64,000 nucleotides of DNA from Rhinopithecus roxellana (GCF_007565055.1 NC_044557.1:68763095-68827094), one strand, 5' to 3'. Counted from the stretch's first letter, positions 35,406 through 47,000 are shown. Translations and numbers: made by a program. Notes: generated by a model from the sequence alone, not told the origin.

Positions 35406-35411
35406 CAACAG

Positions 35412-35680
35412 TAATTCAGCACTTTGAGGGGCCGAAGTGGGAGGATCACTTGAGGCCAACAGTTTAAGACCAGCTTGGGCAACATAGCAAAAACCCATCT
35501 CTATAATTTTTTTTTAAAAATTAGCTGGATATGGTGGTGCATGCCTGTAGTCCCAGCTACTTGGGAGGCTGAAGCAGGAGGATCACTTAAATCTAGGATT
35601 TTGAGGCTCCAGTGAGCTATGATCATGCCATTGTACTCCTGCCTGGGCAACAGAGCAAGACCCTATCTCTAAAAAAATTC
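35412..35680 (+). mobile_element. 5'-truncated AluJ-like Alu
   Basis: Begins in the left arm at 'ttcagcactttgaggggccga' and runs to a short A7 tail. Changes are many ('cattgtactcctgcc'). Confidence 0.85.
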
Positions 35681-35987
35681 ACGGTGGCTCATGCCTGTAA
35701 TCCCAGCACTTTGGGAGGCTGAGGCAGGTGGGTCACTTGAGGTCAGGAGTTCAAGACCAGCCTGGTCAACAGGGTGAAACCCCGTCTCTACTAAATATAA
35801 AAAATTATCCAGGCGTGGTGGCACATGCCTGTAATCCCAGCTACTCAGGAGGCTGAGGCAGGAGAATTGCATGATCCTGGGTGGCAGAGATTGCAGTGAG
35901 CCGAGATCGGGCCACTGCGCTCCAGCCTGGGTGACAGAGTGAGACTGTGTCTCAAAAATAAATAAATAAATAAATAAAATAAAATAT
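35681..35987 (+). mobile_element. AluS-like Alu in tandem with the AluJ
   Basis: Begins 'acggtggctcatgcc', missing about 8 bp of the 5' end, with no spacer after the AluJ tail. Ends in an (AAAT)n tail. Confidence 0.9.
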
Positions 35988-36097
35988 ACAAATCAGACTG
36001 AAGTATTATAAAAATACCTTTAAAAATGAAGAAAAAAATTAGACTGTCCCTTCAAGAATTGTTTATCATTGGGAGATATGTATGTGTGTTCTAATAG

Positions 36098-37430
36098 TCC
36101 ACTTATTCAATAAATATTTACTGAGTGCCTACAATGTGTCAAACATTGATGTCATTGCTGGGAATAAAATAATGAACAAAAAAAGATATCATGGAGGTTA
36201 CCATCATGGAGCTTTTTCCTTCCAGAGAAAGAAGAGAGTTCAAAGCAATAATTAACATAAGCAATATGTCAGATGCAAAGGATTACTATGAAGAGAAACA
36301 GAAAGAGGCAAAAGTGAGTGTGGAGTGCAGGAGGTTTCAATTTTAAGTAGAAGAGTGAGGAGGGGATAGTTTGAGTGCTGAGCCTTTCAGACATCAGAGG
36401 GAGGAGTGTTCCAGGCAGGGGATTGCCAGGAAAGACAAGGATGCCAGAGGGGCTGGAGAAGAGTGAAACTGGGGAGAAAAGTGAGAGATGAGGCCAAGTA
36501 GGAACAGAGGGTCCGGGCATGTGGTCCTTCAGAGGATGTAATATGGACTGTAGCTTTTATTGAGTTGGCAGGGGGAGCACTGTAGGGATTCCAGCATAGC
36601 AGTGATAAGGTCTGATTTTGTAGTAGAATCATTCTCCATATATGCTGGAAATGAGCTAGGGAGGCCATTTGGAATTTCTTGCAGTAATCCAGGAGAAAAA
36701 TGGTAGCTTGGATGAAGTTACAAGGAGGGGGCAAGAAGTGGTTTGATTCTGGATATATTTGCTGAAAATTGAATGGGATGTGAGAGAAAGGGAGAGTCAC
36801 AGATGACTTCTACATTTTTGGTCTGTGCAATTGGAAGGCTGGAGTTCCTATTGAAGGGTAATCAGGAGTTCAGTTTTAAACATAAGTTTGAGATGTCAGC
36901 CAGATATTTCAATGACAAAGCATGAGTCATTTATCAAGGAGAGGTATTTGATAGGAGAGGTCTAGACTGAAGAAAAACGTTTGGGAATCGTAGACTGGTA
37001 CTCAAGTCTTGAGATTGATGAGCTTACTTAAAAATGGATGTAGACAGAAAAAAGAGAAGATCTTCTGACTGAGGCCTGGGGCACTCCAAAGTTGAGAGGC
37101 TGGGAGATGAGTTAGAACCAGCAATGGCATGGAGAAGAAGTCAGTTGAGACGGGAGTAAAACCAAGGGGTGTGATGTCCCGGGAGCTAAGTGAAGAACCT
37201 GTTTTAAGGAGGTGGTGATGAACAGGATCAAGTAATGCTGACAGATCCAATAAAATCAAGACTGAAAACCTGGCCATTGAATTTGGTAAAGTGGAGGTCC
37301 TCGATGGCCATAGCAAGGGGAGTTCAGTGAAATGAGGAGTGGAAATCTGAAGTGGGTTCAAGAGATAATGGCATGGGATGAATGACAGACTTGGAAGAGA
37401 ACCAGACATTACATTGTGCCCCACCAACCC
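36098..37430 (-). mobile_element. Large L2 relic including RT region
   Basis: The plus strand starts with the antisense L2 3' terminus 'ttattcaataaatatttactgagtgcctac' and continues for about 1.3 kb through 'gtgttccaggcaggg', 'gcagtaatccaggag', 'ttctggatatatttgctg', 'aatcaggagttcagttttaaaca', 'ggcctggggcactccaa' and 'gatgtcccgggagctaagtgaagaa'. These follow L2 from 3' UTR into ORF2. Confidence 0.9.
37002..37427 (-). pseudogene. Decayed L2 ORF2 reverse-transcriptase fragment
   Basis: A 141-codon minus-strand frame retains an L2 RT-like stretch: LLDLSALLDPVHHHLL corresponds to the RT motif that reads LxDLSAAFDTVDH in L2-clade elements, followed by a TGSSLSSRDITPLGFTP-like segment and by WSAPGLSQ in place of the GVPQGSxLGP turn. 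The catalytic Asp context is altered and the frame is only a chance-open part of the relic. No function is expected. Confidence 0.7.
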
Positions 37431-37621
37431 GTGACGTTAAAGGGTACCTGCCTCATAGGCCTTCCCTGCTCAGTGGAGGTCTCGTATAGATCTCCTAGTT
37501 TGAACAATTCTGACTTTAGATTATTTTAGTGAAAGGAAGAGGATGGATTCTAATGTAATCCAGCTCCTGTTTGCAGAGTGGGGTGGAGATTTACACTGGG
37601 GAGAACTGAGGAACTTGTCTG

Positions 37622-37962
37622 TTTAATTAGCTTGGGCTGCTATAACACAATACTATAATTTGGGTGGCTTTGACAACAAACATTTATTTCCCATTGTTCT
37701 GGAAGTCTAAGAGTGCCAGCGTGGTTGGGTTCTTGGTGAGGGCCCTCTTCCTGGTTCACAGATGGCAGCTTTCTTGCTGTATCCTCACATGCAGAGAAAG
37801 AGAGAATCTCCCCCATGTCTCTTTTTATAAGGGCACTAATCCTATGAGAGCTCCACCCTCATGAATTATTTGCCAAAGGCCCCACTTCCAAGTATAATCA
37901 CACTGGGGGTTAGGCCTTCAACATATGAATTTTTGGAACACACAAATATTCAGTTCATCACA
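37622..37962 (-). mobile_element. MLT1-type LTR
   Basis: Antisense MLT1: 'tgggctgctataacacaatac', 'tttctggaagtctaag' type block, 'gagggccctcttcctggttcacagatgg', 'ctttttataagggcactaatcc', 'ggggttaggccttcaacatatgaattttt' and '..cagttcatcaca'. Confidence 0.88.
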
Positions 37963-37964
37963 AT

Positions 37965-38562
37965 GTCTGTCTGGGAGAAAATGGAGAGTGGATCTTGAGC
38001 AGCAGGGAAAGATTAGGAGATGGTGCACTCCTGTAAGGCAAAGTAGTGCTTGGGGTATTGTGCAATCAGGTTTTAGATTTCATTTGTTTCATTGTAATCT
38101 CACTATTTTCAATCCCTCAATAAAGTTTCTTCACATACAAAACACACACACATACACACCCTTGTGTTTATGGTAGGGCTGGGAATATACAGAGGGGTGG
38201 CTCTAAGTATTTTCTGGTTGACTCTGACATGCTAATAACAGGACATATTGAGGGAAGACTGTGGTATAAGAGTTGCAGGCAGCAACCTACAGAGGAGGGA
38301 ATGAAATTGAACAGTGAGAAAACATGGAAATGCAACTGTCAAGTAGATGTAGAAGCATAAAACAAGTGGATCGCCTCTTAAATATACAGGAAAACAGTGG
38401 CAATGTCAAATGAATGCTGGCACTTTGGCACATATGATGGGGGAGAAGCTATGAGGTGGCGAAGGTGCCATTCAGGAAGCTCTGCTTCCCTCCCTCCAGC
38501 CTTGATTTTTAGGGCTGGCTGTCACTGACCTATCTTGCCATGGTAGCTCTACTCTGTACTTC
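37965..38562. other. Unassigned DNA with short (CA)n
   Basis: A (CA)n lies at 38139-38161. Otherwise nothing recognised. Confidence 0.4.
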
Positions 38563-39085
38563 AGATTGAGCATCCTTAATCCAAAATTCCAAAATCTGAA
38601 ATGCTCCAGTGAGCATCTCCTTAGAGTGCCATGTCAGTGCTCAAAATGTTTTGAATTTTTTCAACATTTAGATTTCGGCTTGACATGGGTTGGCTGTGTC
38701 CCCACCCACAGTCTCGTATTGATTTGTAATCCGCATAATCCCCACATGTCAAGGGCAGGACCAGGTAGAGGTAATTGGATCAAGGGAGTGGTTTCACCCG
38801 TACTGTTCTCATGGTAGTGAGTCTCATGGGATCTGATGGTTTTATAAGTGTCTGGCATTTCCCCTGCTTGCACTCTTCTCCTTCCTGCCACCTTGTGAAG
38901 GTGCCTTGCTTCCCCTTCCACCATGGTTGTAAGTTTCCTGAGGCCTCCCCAGCCGTACTGAACTGTGAGTCAATTAAACCTCTTTCCTTTATAAATTACC
39001 CAGTCTCAGGCCGTCCTTTATAGCGGTATGAAAATGAACTAATACAGGATTTTCAGATCAGGGGTGCTCAACCCGTATTAGATAT
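38563..39085. mobile_element. DNA-transposon (Tigger-like MITE) relic holding a MaLR LTR
   Basis: Left part 'gattgagcatccttaatccaaaattccaaaatctgaaatgctcc' to 'ttagatttcgg' (38563-38680) and right part 'ggattttcagatcaggggtgctcaaccc' (39047-39075) are the two ends of a palindromic MITE with 'gagcatccttaatcc' / 'ggggtgctcaac' termini. The interior is the MaLR LTR at 38681-39046. Confidence 0.7.
38681..39046 (+). mobile_element. MaLR solo LTR (THE1/MST type)
   Basis: Starts TGACATGGGTTGGC and ends CTAATACA. 'tgggatctgatggttttataagtgtc', 'ggttgtaagtttcctgaggcctccccagcc' and 'ctttcctttataaattacccagtctcagg' are canonical. The flanking 5-bp duplication is degraded. Confidence 0.9.
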
Positions 39086-39291
39086 TGTTATTCCCACATT
39101 ACAGGTGAGAAAGTTGAAGCTGAGTAAGATAAAGGAATTTGATCAGGTTCAAGGTTTTTGAATGTGTTAACAGTATAGCCAGGTTTAGAATTGGCTTACT
39201 ACTCTCAATGTAAAGTACTGAGTGCTGTTGATGAAGAAATGAGTAAGATGCAGCTCTTCCCCTTTTCCCAACCTCGGCTTTCCTGTCTTAT

Positions 39292-39512
39292 AGTTTAGGG
39301 CAGGGCTTATCAGCCTGGGCGCTCTTGACGTCAGGGGCTAGTTAATTCTTTTTGGGGGTGGCAACCTTGCAGTGTATGATGTTTAGCAGCATCCCTAGCT
39401 TCTACTCACTAGAGGCCAGAAGCACCACTTGGGGCAAGCAGAAATGTCTCCAGATATTGCCAAATATCGCCTAGGTGGGGAAAACATCTGTGGTTGAGAA
39501 CAGCAGTTTAGA
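39292..39512 (-). mobile_element. hAT-type MITE relic with 8-bp TSD
   Basis: 'gggcgctcttgacgtcaggggctagttaattctttt', 'gcagtgtatgatgtttagcagcatccctagcttctactcactagaggccag', 'gaaatgtctccagatattgcc' is the antisense form of a common hAT-Charlie MITE. Ends are TIR-like ('cagggcttatcagcc' and 'ggttgagaacagc'). AGTTTAGR flanks both ends (39292-39299, 39505-39512; 7 of 8). Confidence 0.8.
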
Positions 39513-39514
39513 GT

Positions 39515-40835
39515 CTCCATTCAGCTTGGACTGAGTTCGAGGCAGTCCCTCTGTCACAGTTTCCCAGCAAAGCTGAGTACAGGGGTATCTGGAGGCTCCC
39601 GATGCATGCACTCTGTTCTGAGTCTCCTGGGGTCTGTGGGCTGGCCTAATTGTGGCACCTCCTACCCTGGTGGGATCTCTGCACTGTCTCTTCCACAAGG
39701 ACCTTTCCTTTGCTTGCCCCTGCCTCTAAGGAGCTTCCCTTGTATATACTTAGCTTTTTAGCTCTATTTCCTGTATCCCCTCAAGTGTCCAGAAAAGACA
39801 GTGAAGAACAGGTATAAGGTGACTTCTCTGATTCAGTGTCTATAAGCTAAATGCACAGCAAGTATATGTGACTGTTAAACTGCAGAAGAAAATATTATAC
39901 ACCTGGGTTTGATTGGATTTATCTCTGATCAGGATGAGCAAGTAGAGAAGCTGATGGATATTTGTTGGTAGGAAAAAAATTATCACCAGTCAGTCAAAAA
40001 GGATTTAATGAATACTGAATCTAAATTTGCTTAGCATGGTAGCTTTAACCCCAGATGTATCATTTCCATACAGAAATGAGGAGGCATTAATTTGGAATTC
40101 TATTTTAAGTATTATATATATTTTTAATCTGTCTGATTTTCCCAGCAACCCCTGGATATGCTTGGATTCCTCCAGAAAGCCTGGCTTGTTGCTTGGATTT
40201 TGTGTGTTTCAGTACATTCTATTGGAATGTTTTCTTTCAGACATTTATATCTGCCAAGTCCGTGACATTTTTCTCATGAAGCGTGCTTCCACAAGTCACC
40301 AAATGCTTATTGTTAAGCTGTAGCTTAATTTCTGCATTGACTAATTCTGCTTTATGCATAAAAGTCTGCTGGGCTTGTGCTCAGGGAGTGGACTCAGGAG
40401 TAGCTATTGGGAGGGCAGGGAGAGGTCTGGAAAGAGATTCTCAGACCTGTATCAGTTTGTTTTCCAATTTACATTCATCAGGACAATCTATTCTTAATTC
40501 AGGGAATGTTATGATTTAGTGAAAGAACTGCTTCTTACTCCTCCACTTATGATTTATTAGTAAGTGGTGTCCTGGATGCTGGAAGAAGGCCTGGGATATC
40601 ATTTGGTTGACAACGTTAAGCTCTTTGGAATCTTCTCCTATATTCTGTTTTCTGAAGTATTTCCTTATGGGAAGGTTTTCCTTATAGTCACCACTTAAAT
40701 TATGCAGGATAGTTCTTGGTTTTATATATCATTAGAGAGTCATGAGCCTCTGATGTGAGTTTAAATACAGTAGCTCTAGATAATTTTCCCGTGAATGTTC
40801 TCATTTGGTCACATGAGGTTTTCAGGAACAGCCAC
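39515..40835. other. Unassigned DNA
   Basis: No repeat or gene recognised over 1.3 kb. Confidence 0.4.
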
Positions 40836-40839
40836 TGTC

Positions 40840-41190
40840 CCAGCTTTGCCTAACAACCTCCTTCCTGGTCTGCTTGCCACTATACAGACTGATAATATGA
40901 TCCACTTCCCAGCCTCTCTTGAAACTAGATATTTCTGTGTGACCTAGGTCAGGCCAGTGAGATGATAAAGGAGGTTTACTGGGTTTGGGGAGGTTCTGGG
41001 AAAGATTTTTCTTCTCATTGATGAAAAAGCGTACAAGGATCGTGCTCTGTAACTTCCCTGACTACTCCCCTGTTTCTTACTTCTGACTATGGCCATGTGA
41101 GATGGCTGACGCTGTGGCAGCCCTCTTGTGACCATGAGGGAAAGGACTTTCCTCAAGAGAATTGCAGAGATCCCAATTCTGCATCTCTGC
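40840..41190 (+). mobile_element. Probable MLT1-type LTR relic
   Basis: 'cagcctctcttgaaactagatatttctgtgtgacctaggtcaggccagtgagatg', 'gttctgggaaagatttttcttc', 'ggcagccctcttgtgaccatgaggg' follow MLT1 order. Confidence 0.6.
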
Positions 41191-42579
41191 CAAGATGTAG
41201 AGTTCTTGGCATAATAGAAAACCCAACTAAGAGGGGTTTAAATACTAAAAACATTTATTATTATTATTTTGAATGGTAGCTATTGCCAGTGGTGGTTCTG
41301 TAACCTGCAGCTACAAGTAGCAATAGCGACTAAAGCTCAATCACCAACATTTACACACTTCCTAACAGAGCAAATGCTAAATGTTCAGGCTTTTGATCTC
41401 AGCAGGGTCTTCTTTGTTTATGCCTAACTGTATATATAGTTTATAAAATTAAAGAAATACTTACAAAGTACTTCTACAACTGAACAATAAGATATATAGA
41501 TAATAGGATACAAAGAGATATAATTTAATTTTGCTTAATTCTTAAGAATCTTTAAAATTTACCAAATCCAGCAAATAAAACAGTAAAAGCAAAAGAGTAG
41601 GTCCTGAGATGCAAGTGTCTATATAACATTTAAGTCTAGATTAAGGCAAAACAATGATGAAGCCCTGAAATTCCATACTCTATGATTTAAATAACATAAT
41701 AACAATTTAATTTGTACCCCACCCTTTAACTCTGGAGTCTCCCTTAGATCCTTCTCTACCTTGAAGTCAAGTTGTTAGTGAGTACTGTAGAGATCATTCT
41801 CTTATTACCTTCAAAAGAAACAACATGAACAGGCAGCAGTTCCCCAGCAATCTGAGCCAGGTTCATCCACTTCCCTTTGGTTTTCTACATCAAGGCCAGC
41901 AGTATTTGAAGTAAAGCCTCTTCCTAACATTTGGAACATTTCTGAAGAGACTTGGTCTTTTGTTCACAACTCAACTTAATTTAAGGACGAATGTAAAGTT
42001 GGTAAAAGGTTCAGACATGTAGATGGCGTTTTGAATGTAACTGTTTAAGATACAGGACCTTACAGGATTTGGAAACCAAAATTACATTTAGACTGACAGC
42101 TTGTATGCAGCAAGATTCATCTCAATGTAATTTTAAAAAGCTGAGAGCCTAAGCTGCGGGAATCAGCCTTTGAAAGAAAAAGATGAGCTCAATATGCCAT
42201 GGCTGTGCTACTTGAGCAACTACAAGATGTTCAAATATGCTAACTCTGAGCAGGGTAATGCACTGTGACATGTTCAGAGGAGAAATTGAATTCCATGAGA
42301 CAAGAAAGCCAGTGATACAGGCTTTTATGCAAGTTGATTAATAAACTTCCCAAAGGATTATACCACAATCAACTGCTTTCTCTGGAATAATGTACAAAAG
42401 GAGGTGAAAAACTTCTCAACTAATAGCTGGTAGCAGAATTCATTGCAGAGAGGGAGCTAGCTCTGGTAGGCAAAGCCTTCTAGGATGTCTCTTGGGGAAG
42501 ATGGTGAGACTCCAAGGCTTAGGTGTCGACTGGTCCTGCAGAAACCCAGAAGAAAATGGCAAACTGCTCAGCATAAGAG
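41191..42579. other. Unassigned AT-rich DNA
   Basis: A short (TTA)n lies at 41251-41270. Nothing else recognised. Confidence 0.4.
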
Positions 42580-42889
42580 GTATTTTAGGCTGGGTGCAGT
42601 GGCTGACGCCTGTAATCCCAGCACTTTGGGAGGTGGAGGCAGGTGGATCACCAGGTCAAGAGATTGAGACCATCCTGGCCAACATGGTGAAACCCCATGT
42701 CTACTAAAAATATAAAAATTAGCTGGGAATGGTGGCACACGCCTGTAGCTTCTCCAGAGGCTGAGGCAGGAGAATTGCTTGAACCTGGGAGGCGGAGGTT
42801 GCAGTGAGCCGAGATCATGCTACTGCACTCCAGTTTGGTGACAGAATGAGACTCCGTCTCAAAAAAGGAAAAAAAAAAAAAGCATTTTA
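42580..42889 (+). mobile_element. AluS-like Alu with small internal deletion
   Basis: Body 42588-42881. The right arm lacks about 10 bp at 'gcctgtagcttctccagaggctg', where 'tcccagctactc' is expected. GYATTTTA flanks both ends (42580-42587, 42882-42889). Confidence 0.9.
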
Positions 42890-43750
42890 TTTTTGGTCGT
42901 GTTGAAGGAGGGTGTGAAAGGAGAACTAGAAGTAGAGGACAGGTATAAAGACATGGTATGTGTGTTGGGTTCGGAGAGGTCTATAGAGCAAGAGATAGTC
43001 CATGAAGCATTTGGGTGGTGGAGGGGCCGAGGACTTCCAAGCACATGAATGTCTTGTTCAATTTGAAGTTCTTTGCCATATGAACTCTTCTTTGGTCTCC
43101 TTTCAAATCTCCAATATGATCTGATAAACACAAAAATTGCCTTTTGTGAGTGGATTTTTTTGTGGAATTTGAGGAAGGAACTGCATCTTACATCTGGACC
43201 TAGGTGTTGCAGACCAAGATAGCACCTATGGGGTGCCAAGGTGTTTTGTAGAGAAGAGATGGGAGCCAGAGGTAAGCAGAACTTAAAGGCACTCTTCTCC
43301 CCTAGCCCCTTTTCATTGGAAATCTAGGGGAGGATTTGAAGATTTGAGTAACACCACCTTGTTACTTGCAATATGACTAGTGAGGTCTCTGCTGGGCACG
43401 AAATTGGGCATCTTCACCTGGACTCTTCCGTGTGTCTGTGGCTGGGCTGGACACTCTGTTTACTTCTCCAGGAGCACCCTCCACCCTTTTCTGTCCTCTG
43501 GACCAGGCTTCTGGTGGTCTTTGGCTCATGGAGGGGCGGGTGGGGGGTCCTATGTGGAGCTTTAGCAGGAGTTTAGAAGGAGGAAGAAAGAAGAAGGAGT
43601 TTAGAGGAAGAAGAAGTTTCTATTTCCTCTAACTTCTTCGCTGTGAGGTCCTTTGGGTTAAATGTGGCCTTATATGCAGATCACTGCTTCCTTTAAGGGG
43701 ATTGTCTTTCCTTTCAGGTTTTAATAACCATCCCCCTTCCTTCCTACCTC
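42890..43750. other. Unassigned DNA with purine-rich patch
   Basis: GAAGAAGAA-rich DNA at 43573-43616 and a G-rich patch at 43533-43550. Three overlapping plus-strand frames at 43373-43632 in two phases argue against coding. Confidence 0.4.
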
Positions 43751-43751
43751 A

Positions 43752-44211
43752 GCCCCAGGTAGGGTGATCAATTATCGTGGTTTGCTGGAACTAAGGTTAT
43801 TCCCAGGACCTCGGACTTTGAGTTTTAAAACTGGGAAGTCAGCCAGGTGTAGTGGCTCACATCTATAATCCCAGCACTTTGGGAGGCTGAGGTGGGAGGA
43901 TTGCTTCAGACCAGTAGTTCAAGACCTGTCTGGGCAAAAGAGTGAGACCCCCATCTCTACAAATTTTTTTCTTTTTGATAATAAGCTGGTCACGGTGGCA
44001 TGTGCCTATAGTCCCAGCTACTCAGGAGGCTGAGGTGGGAGGATCACTTGAGCCTAGGAATCCGAGGCTACAGTGAGCTACGATTGTGCTGCTGCACTCC
44101 AGCCTCAGCGATAGAGTGAGACCCCGTCTCTAAAAGATGTGAATAAATAAATTAATTAATTAACTGGAAGTCCCGGGCAAACTGGCATAAGTTGGTCATC
44201 CTAGCCCTAGG
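43752..44211. mobile_element. hAT-type MITE relic holding an AluJ, with 8-bp TSD
   Basis: Left end 'tagggtgatcaattatcgtggtttgctgg' (43760-43788) and right end 'gggcaaactggcataagttggtcatccta' (44174-44203) are inverted copies of each other with divergence. GCCCYAGG flanks them (43752-43759, 44204-44211; 7 of 8), the hAT duplication length. Confidence 0.8.
43829..44172 (+). mobile_element. AluJ-like Alu
   Basis: Body 43841-44161 with a J-type 'ggattgcttcagaccagtagttcaagacctgtctgggcaaaagag' and an (AAAT/TTAA)n tail. AACTGGGAAGTC / AACTGGAAGTC flank it. Confidence 0.9.
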
Positions 44212-44214
44212 ATG

Positions 44215-44905
44215 GTTAACAGCTCCACTTCAGGTTATCGAATTATCTCTTCTCTTTCCCCTGTACCTCAGCCCTACTTTGGTAAATAGTGCTTTTGCAA
44301 AAACAAACGCACCCTCCTGGAATTATCATATTCAAATATGTTTACTCTTTCCTGCTGGGATTTTGCATGATGCTGGGAGTATCCATGAACATCCGTGCCC
44401 ATTTCCTCTCTGGACTTTAGTGTGGCCAAATAAGAGGGCTACACCGGAACATTCCCTGCATTTTTCCAGCTCCAGCATCAGACTAACATCTGACAATACC
44501 TGACTAAAGTGGTTGAAAAGAAAATCGTGATCTTTAGCTCTTAAAAATGTTAAACTATTTACTTTCATCCTATTGTAATCTTCTAGGAATTCTGCCCAAA
44601 CAATTCATGAAAGGCATTTTATTTCCACCTCTTTGGCTGCACCTGGGTGAGGCTGAGATGCAGGTCAAGTGGTCCTGGCCCTGGAGAGGGTCATTTCTGG
44701 AGGAAAGTAGAGGTCAAACTATTATCATATTATTACAGTGCAACGTGCTACCTGTGGAATAAGATTAATAATAGTACCCTAGATGCCAAAGGAGGAGTTC
44801 CAACCAAGTTCAGGGGGATTACCGAAGGCTCCCTGGAAGAAGGGATACCTGAAATTTTTCCAGATGAGGATGGGCAGAGAACGTGGAAAGGGCAGGCATC
44901 CTTCT
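44215..44905. other. Unassigned DNA
   Basis: No repeat or gene recognised. Confidence 0.4.
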
Positions 44906-44909
44906 TCTA

Positions 44910-45065
44910 AGGACACGAGTCCTGTTGGATGAGGGCCGCACCCTTATAACCTCATTTAACACTGATCACCTCCTTACAGGCCCTTTCTCCAAATACCATC
45001 ATATTGAGGGTAAGGGCTTCAATATATGAATTTTGAGGAGACATGATTCAGTCTATAATATGACA
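44910..45065 (-). mobile_element. MLT1/MaLR-type LTR fragment
   Basis: 'acacgagtcctgttggatgagggccgcacccttataacctcattt', 'aaataccatcatattgagggtaagggcttcaatatatgaattttg' is the antisense end of a MaLR-type LTR. Confidence 0.65.
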
Positions 45066-45177
45066 CATTTGGGGAATATGGTCATGGTTTACGAAGAGCT
45101 TTTGTATATGTTTTCTTGGCTTCTATCTTGGTAACTACCTGGTAAAGTTAGCCACGGCTTAAAATATCTCTCCTTTT

Positions 45178-45481
45178 ATTTATTTTTATTCATTTTTTTG
45201 TGATGGAGTTTCACTCTTTTTGCCCAGGCTGGAGTGCAATGGCATGATCTTGGCTCAGTGCAACTTCTGTCTCCTGGGTTCAAGTGATTCTCCTGCCTCA
45301 GCCTCCTGAGTAGCTGGGATTACAGGTGTGCACCACCACACCCAGCTAATTTTGAATTTTTAATAGATACAGGGTTTCACCATGTTGGCCAGACTGGTCT
45401 TGAACTCCTTACCTCAGGTGACCTGCCCGCATTGGCCTCCCAAAGTGCTGGGATTACAGGTGTGAGCCAGCGTGCCCAACC
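45178..45481 (-). mobile_element. AluS-like Alu
   Basis: Full-length antisense Alu with an interrupted T-rich tail ('tttatttatttttattcatttttttgtga'). Confidence 0.93.
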
Positions 45482-45542
45482 TGACCCTCCTTTTAAACCC
45501 AACGCCCGTGTTCCTCCCAGACTTGCCTGTGGTTACATCAAT

Positions 45543-45884
45543 AATAAGTGGCAGCAGTCAGCCGGGCATAGTGGCTCAGGCCTGTAATCCCAGCACTTTG
45601 GGAGGCCGAGGTGGGTGGGTCACGAGGTCAGGAGATCGAGACCGTCCTGGATAACACAGTGAAACCCCATCTCTACTAAAAATACAAAAAATTAGCCAGG
45701 CGTGGTGGTGGGCACCTGTAGTCCCAGCTACTTGGGAGGCTGAGGCAGGAGAATGGTGTGAACCCAGGAGGCAGAGCTTGCAGTGAGCCCAGATCGCGCC
45801 ACTGCACTCCAGCCTGGTCGACAAAGTGAGACTCCATCTGAAAATAAATAAATAAATAAAATAATACTAATAAATGGCAGCAAT
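45543..45884 (+). mobile_element. AluY-like Alu
   Basis: Body 45559-45868, tail (AAAT)n. AATAARTGGCAGCARY flanks both ends (45543-45558, 45869-45884). Confidence 0.95.
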
Positions 45885-46440
45885 ATCTTCTCACGTGGGG
45901 TCCAGTACTCTCTGCCACACAGTCTGCTCTTCCTTAAGCTGCTTCTGTTAACAAAAAGCAAATGCGGGTGCAATATGTACTGTGTGTACAGATGAACACC
46001 TAGGCTGAGGTGAGCAATGCCAGCTCTTTTGTTCGTCTTGGAGCCAGTTTGTGGTGCGGATCTAAGGGTGGCTCTGTTAAGTAAAAGCACATTGTGACGC
46101 TTCAGGGGAGATTTCCTGTTACCAGTTAATTATCACTTACATTTGTCAGGAAGGGAAAAAGTGCCTCTCACATTTTATTTTAAAATATGAAAATCTTGGA
46201 GAAGTTTGAGGGCAGTTTGCTGTTCTTTCGCTTCCACAGGCAGCTCCGGAGTCAGGCCTGAAATGTGGCAGAAGGGCTGTCAGTGGGACTCTGTAGTAAG
46301 GAGTCCTACAGTGGATGGCTGTAGGACTGGTGCTTTCACACTGAACAGAGCGCAAATAATGCAGTGAGGGCCTGAGAAGGAAAGAGAGGGGATGGAAATG
46401 AAAGAGGACCTCAAAGCAATTCACTAGAGGGGATTTGTAC
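45885..46440. other. Unassigned DNA
   Basis: No repeat or gene recognised. Confidence 0.4.
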
Positions 46441-46444
46441 CTAG

Positions 46445-46745
46445 AAGGGTTGCCAGTGCTAAGTCAAGGAAGCCAGACACAAAAGACCACATTGTATGAT
46501 TCCATTGACAGGAAATATCCAGAATAGGCAAATCCACAGAGACAGAAGACAGGTTAGGAGTTGCCAGGAGATGGAGGTTGGAGTGGGGAGGATAAGAAGT
46601 CACTACTTAATGGCTACAGGTTTCCTTCTAGGGTGATAAAACCTTCTGAAACTGGATTATGGTGATGGCTGCACAACATTGCAAATGTACTAGATGTCAC
46701 GAATGGAAATTTTTTATGTTGAGTATTGCAGCAAAATTAAAACAG
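46445..46745 (+). mobile_element. L1M 3' UTR
   Basis: 'aagccagacacaaaagaccacattgtatgattccattgac', 'gaataggcaaatccacagagacagaa', 'ttgccaggagatggaggttgg', 'gtgatggctgcacaacattgcaaatgtact' is the ordered L1M 3' UTR. Confidence 0.92.
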
Positions 46746-46951
46746 GTGTGTGTGCACATGTGCATACATACATCATAGGTTCATAATACAAACTTCAATT
46801 TCTAAGGTACTTCCAACACACCTAATTAGTTGTCATCCAGGTTGTACCTAAATATATATTTTCACTAAGAAAAAATTTCCATTTCAAAAGTAAACTTCTT
46901 TCATTTTTAGGAAGCCCTAAATGTAGAAACTCATTATTAAAGTGAAATATG

Positions 46952-46958
<7 letters not shown>

Positions 46959-47000
<42 letters not shown>
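46959..47000. repeat. (GA)21 microsatellite
   Basis: Uninterrupted GA dinucleotide run following 'gtatatat'. Confidence 0.97.

Noticed and set aside
36387..36800. 137-codon minus-strand frame as a gene
   Set aside because: It lies within the L2 relic, downstream of the RT region, and is L2-derived.
43373..43632. Three overlapping plus-strand frames as a small gene
   Set aside because: They occupy different phases of the same DNA and none has a domain or a good context.
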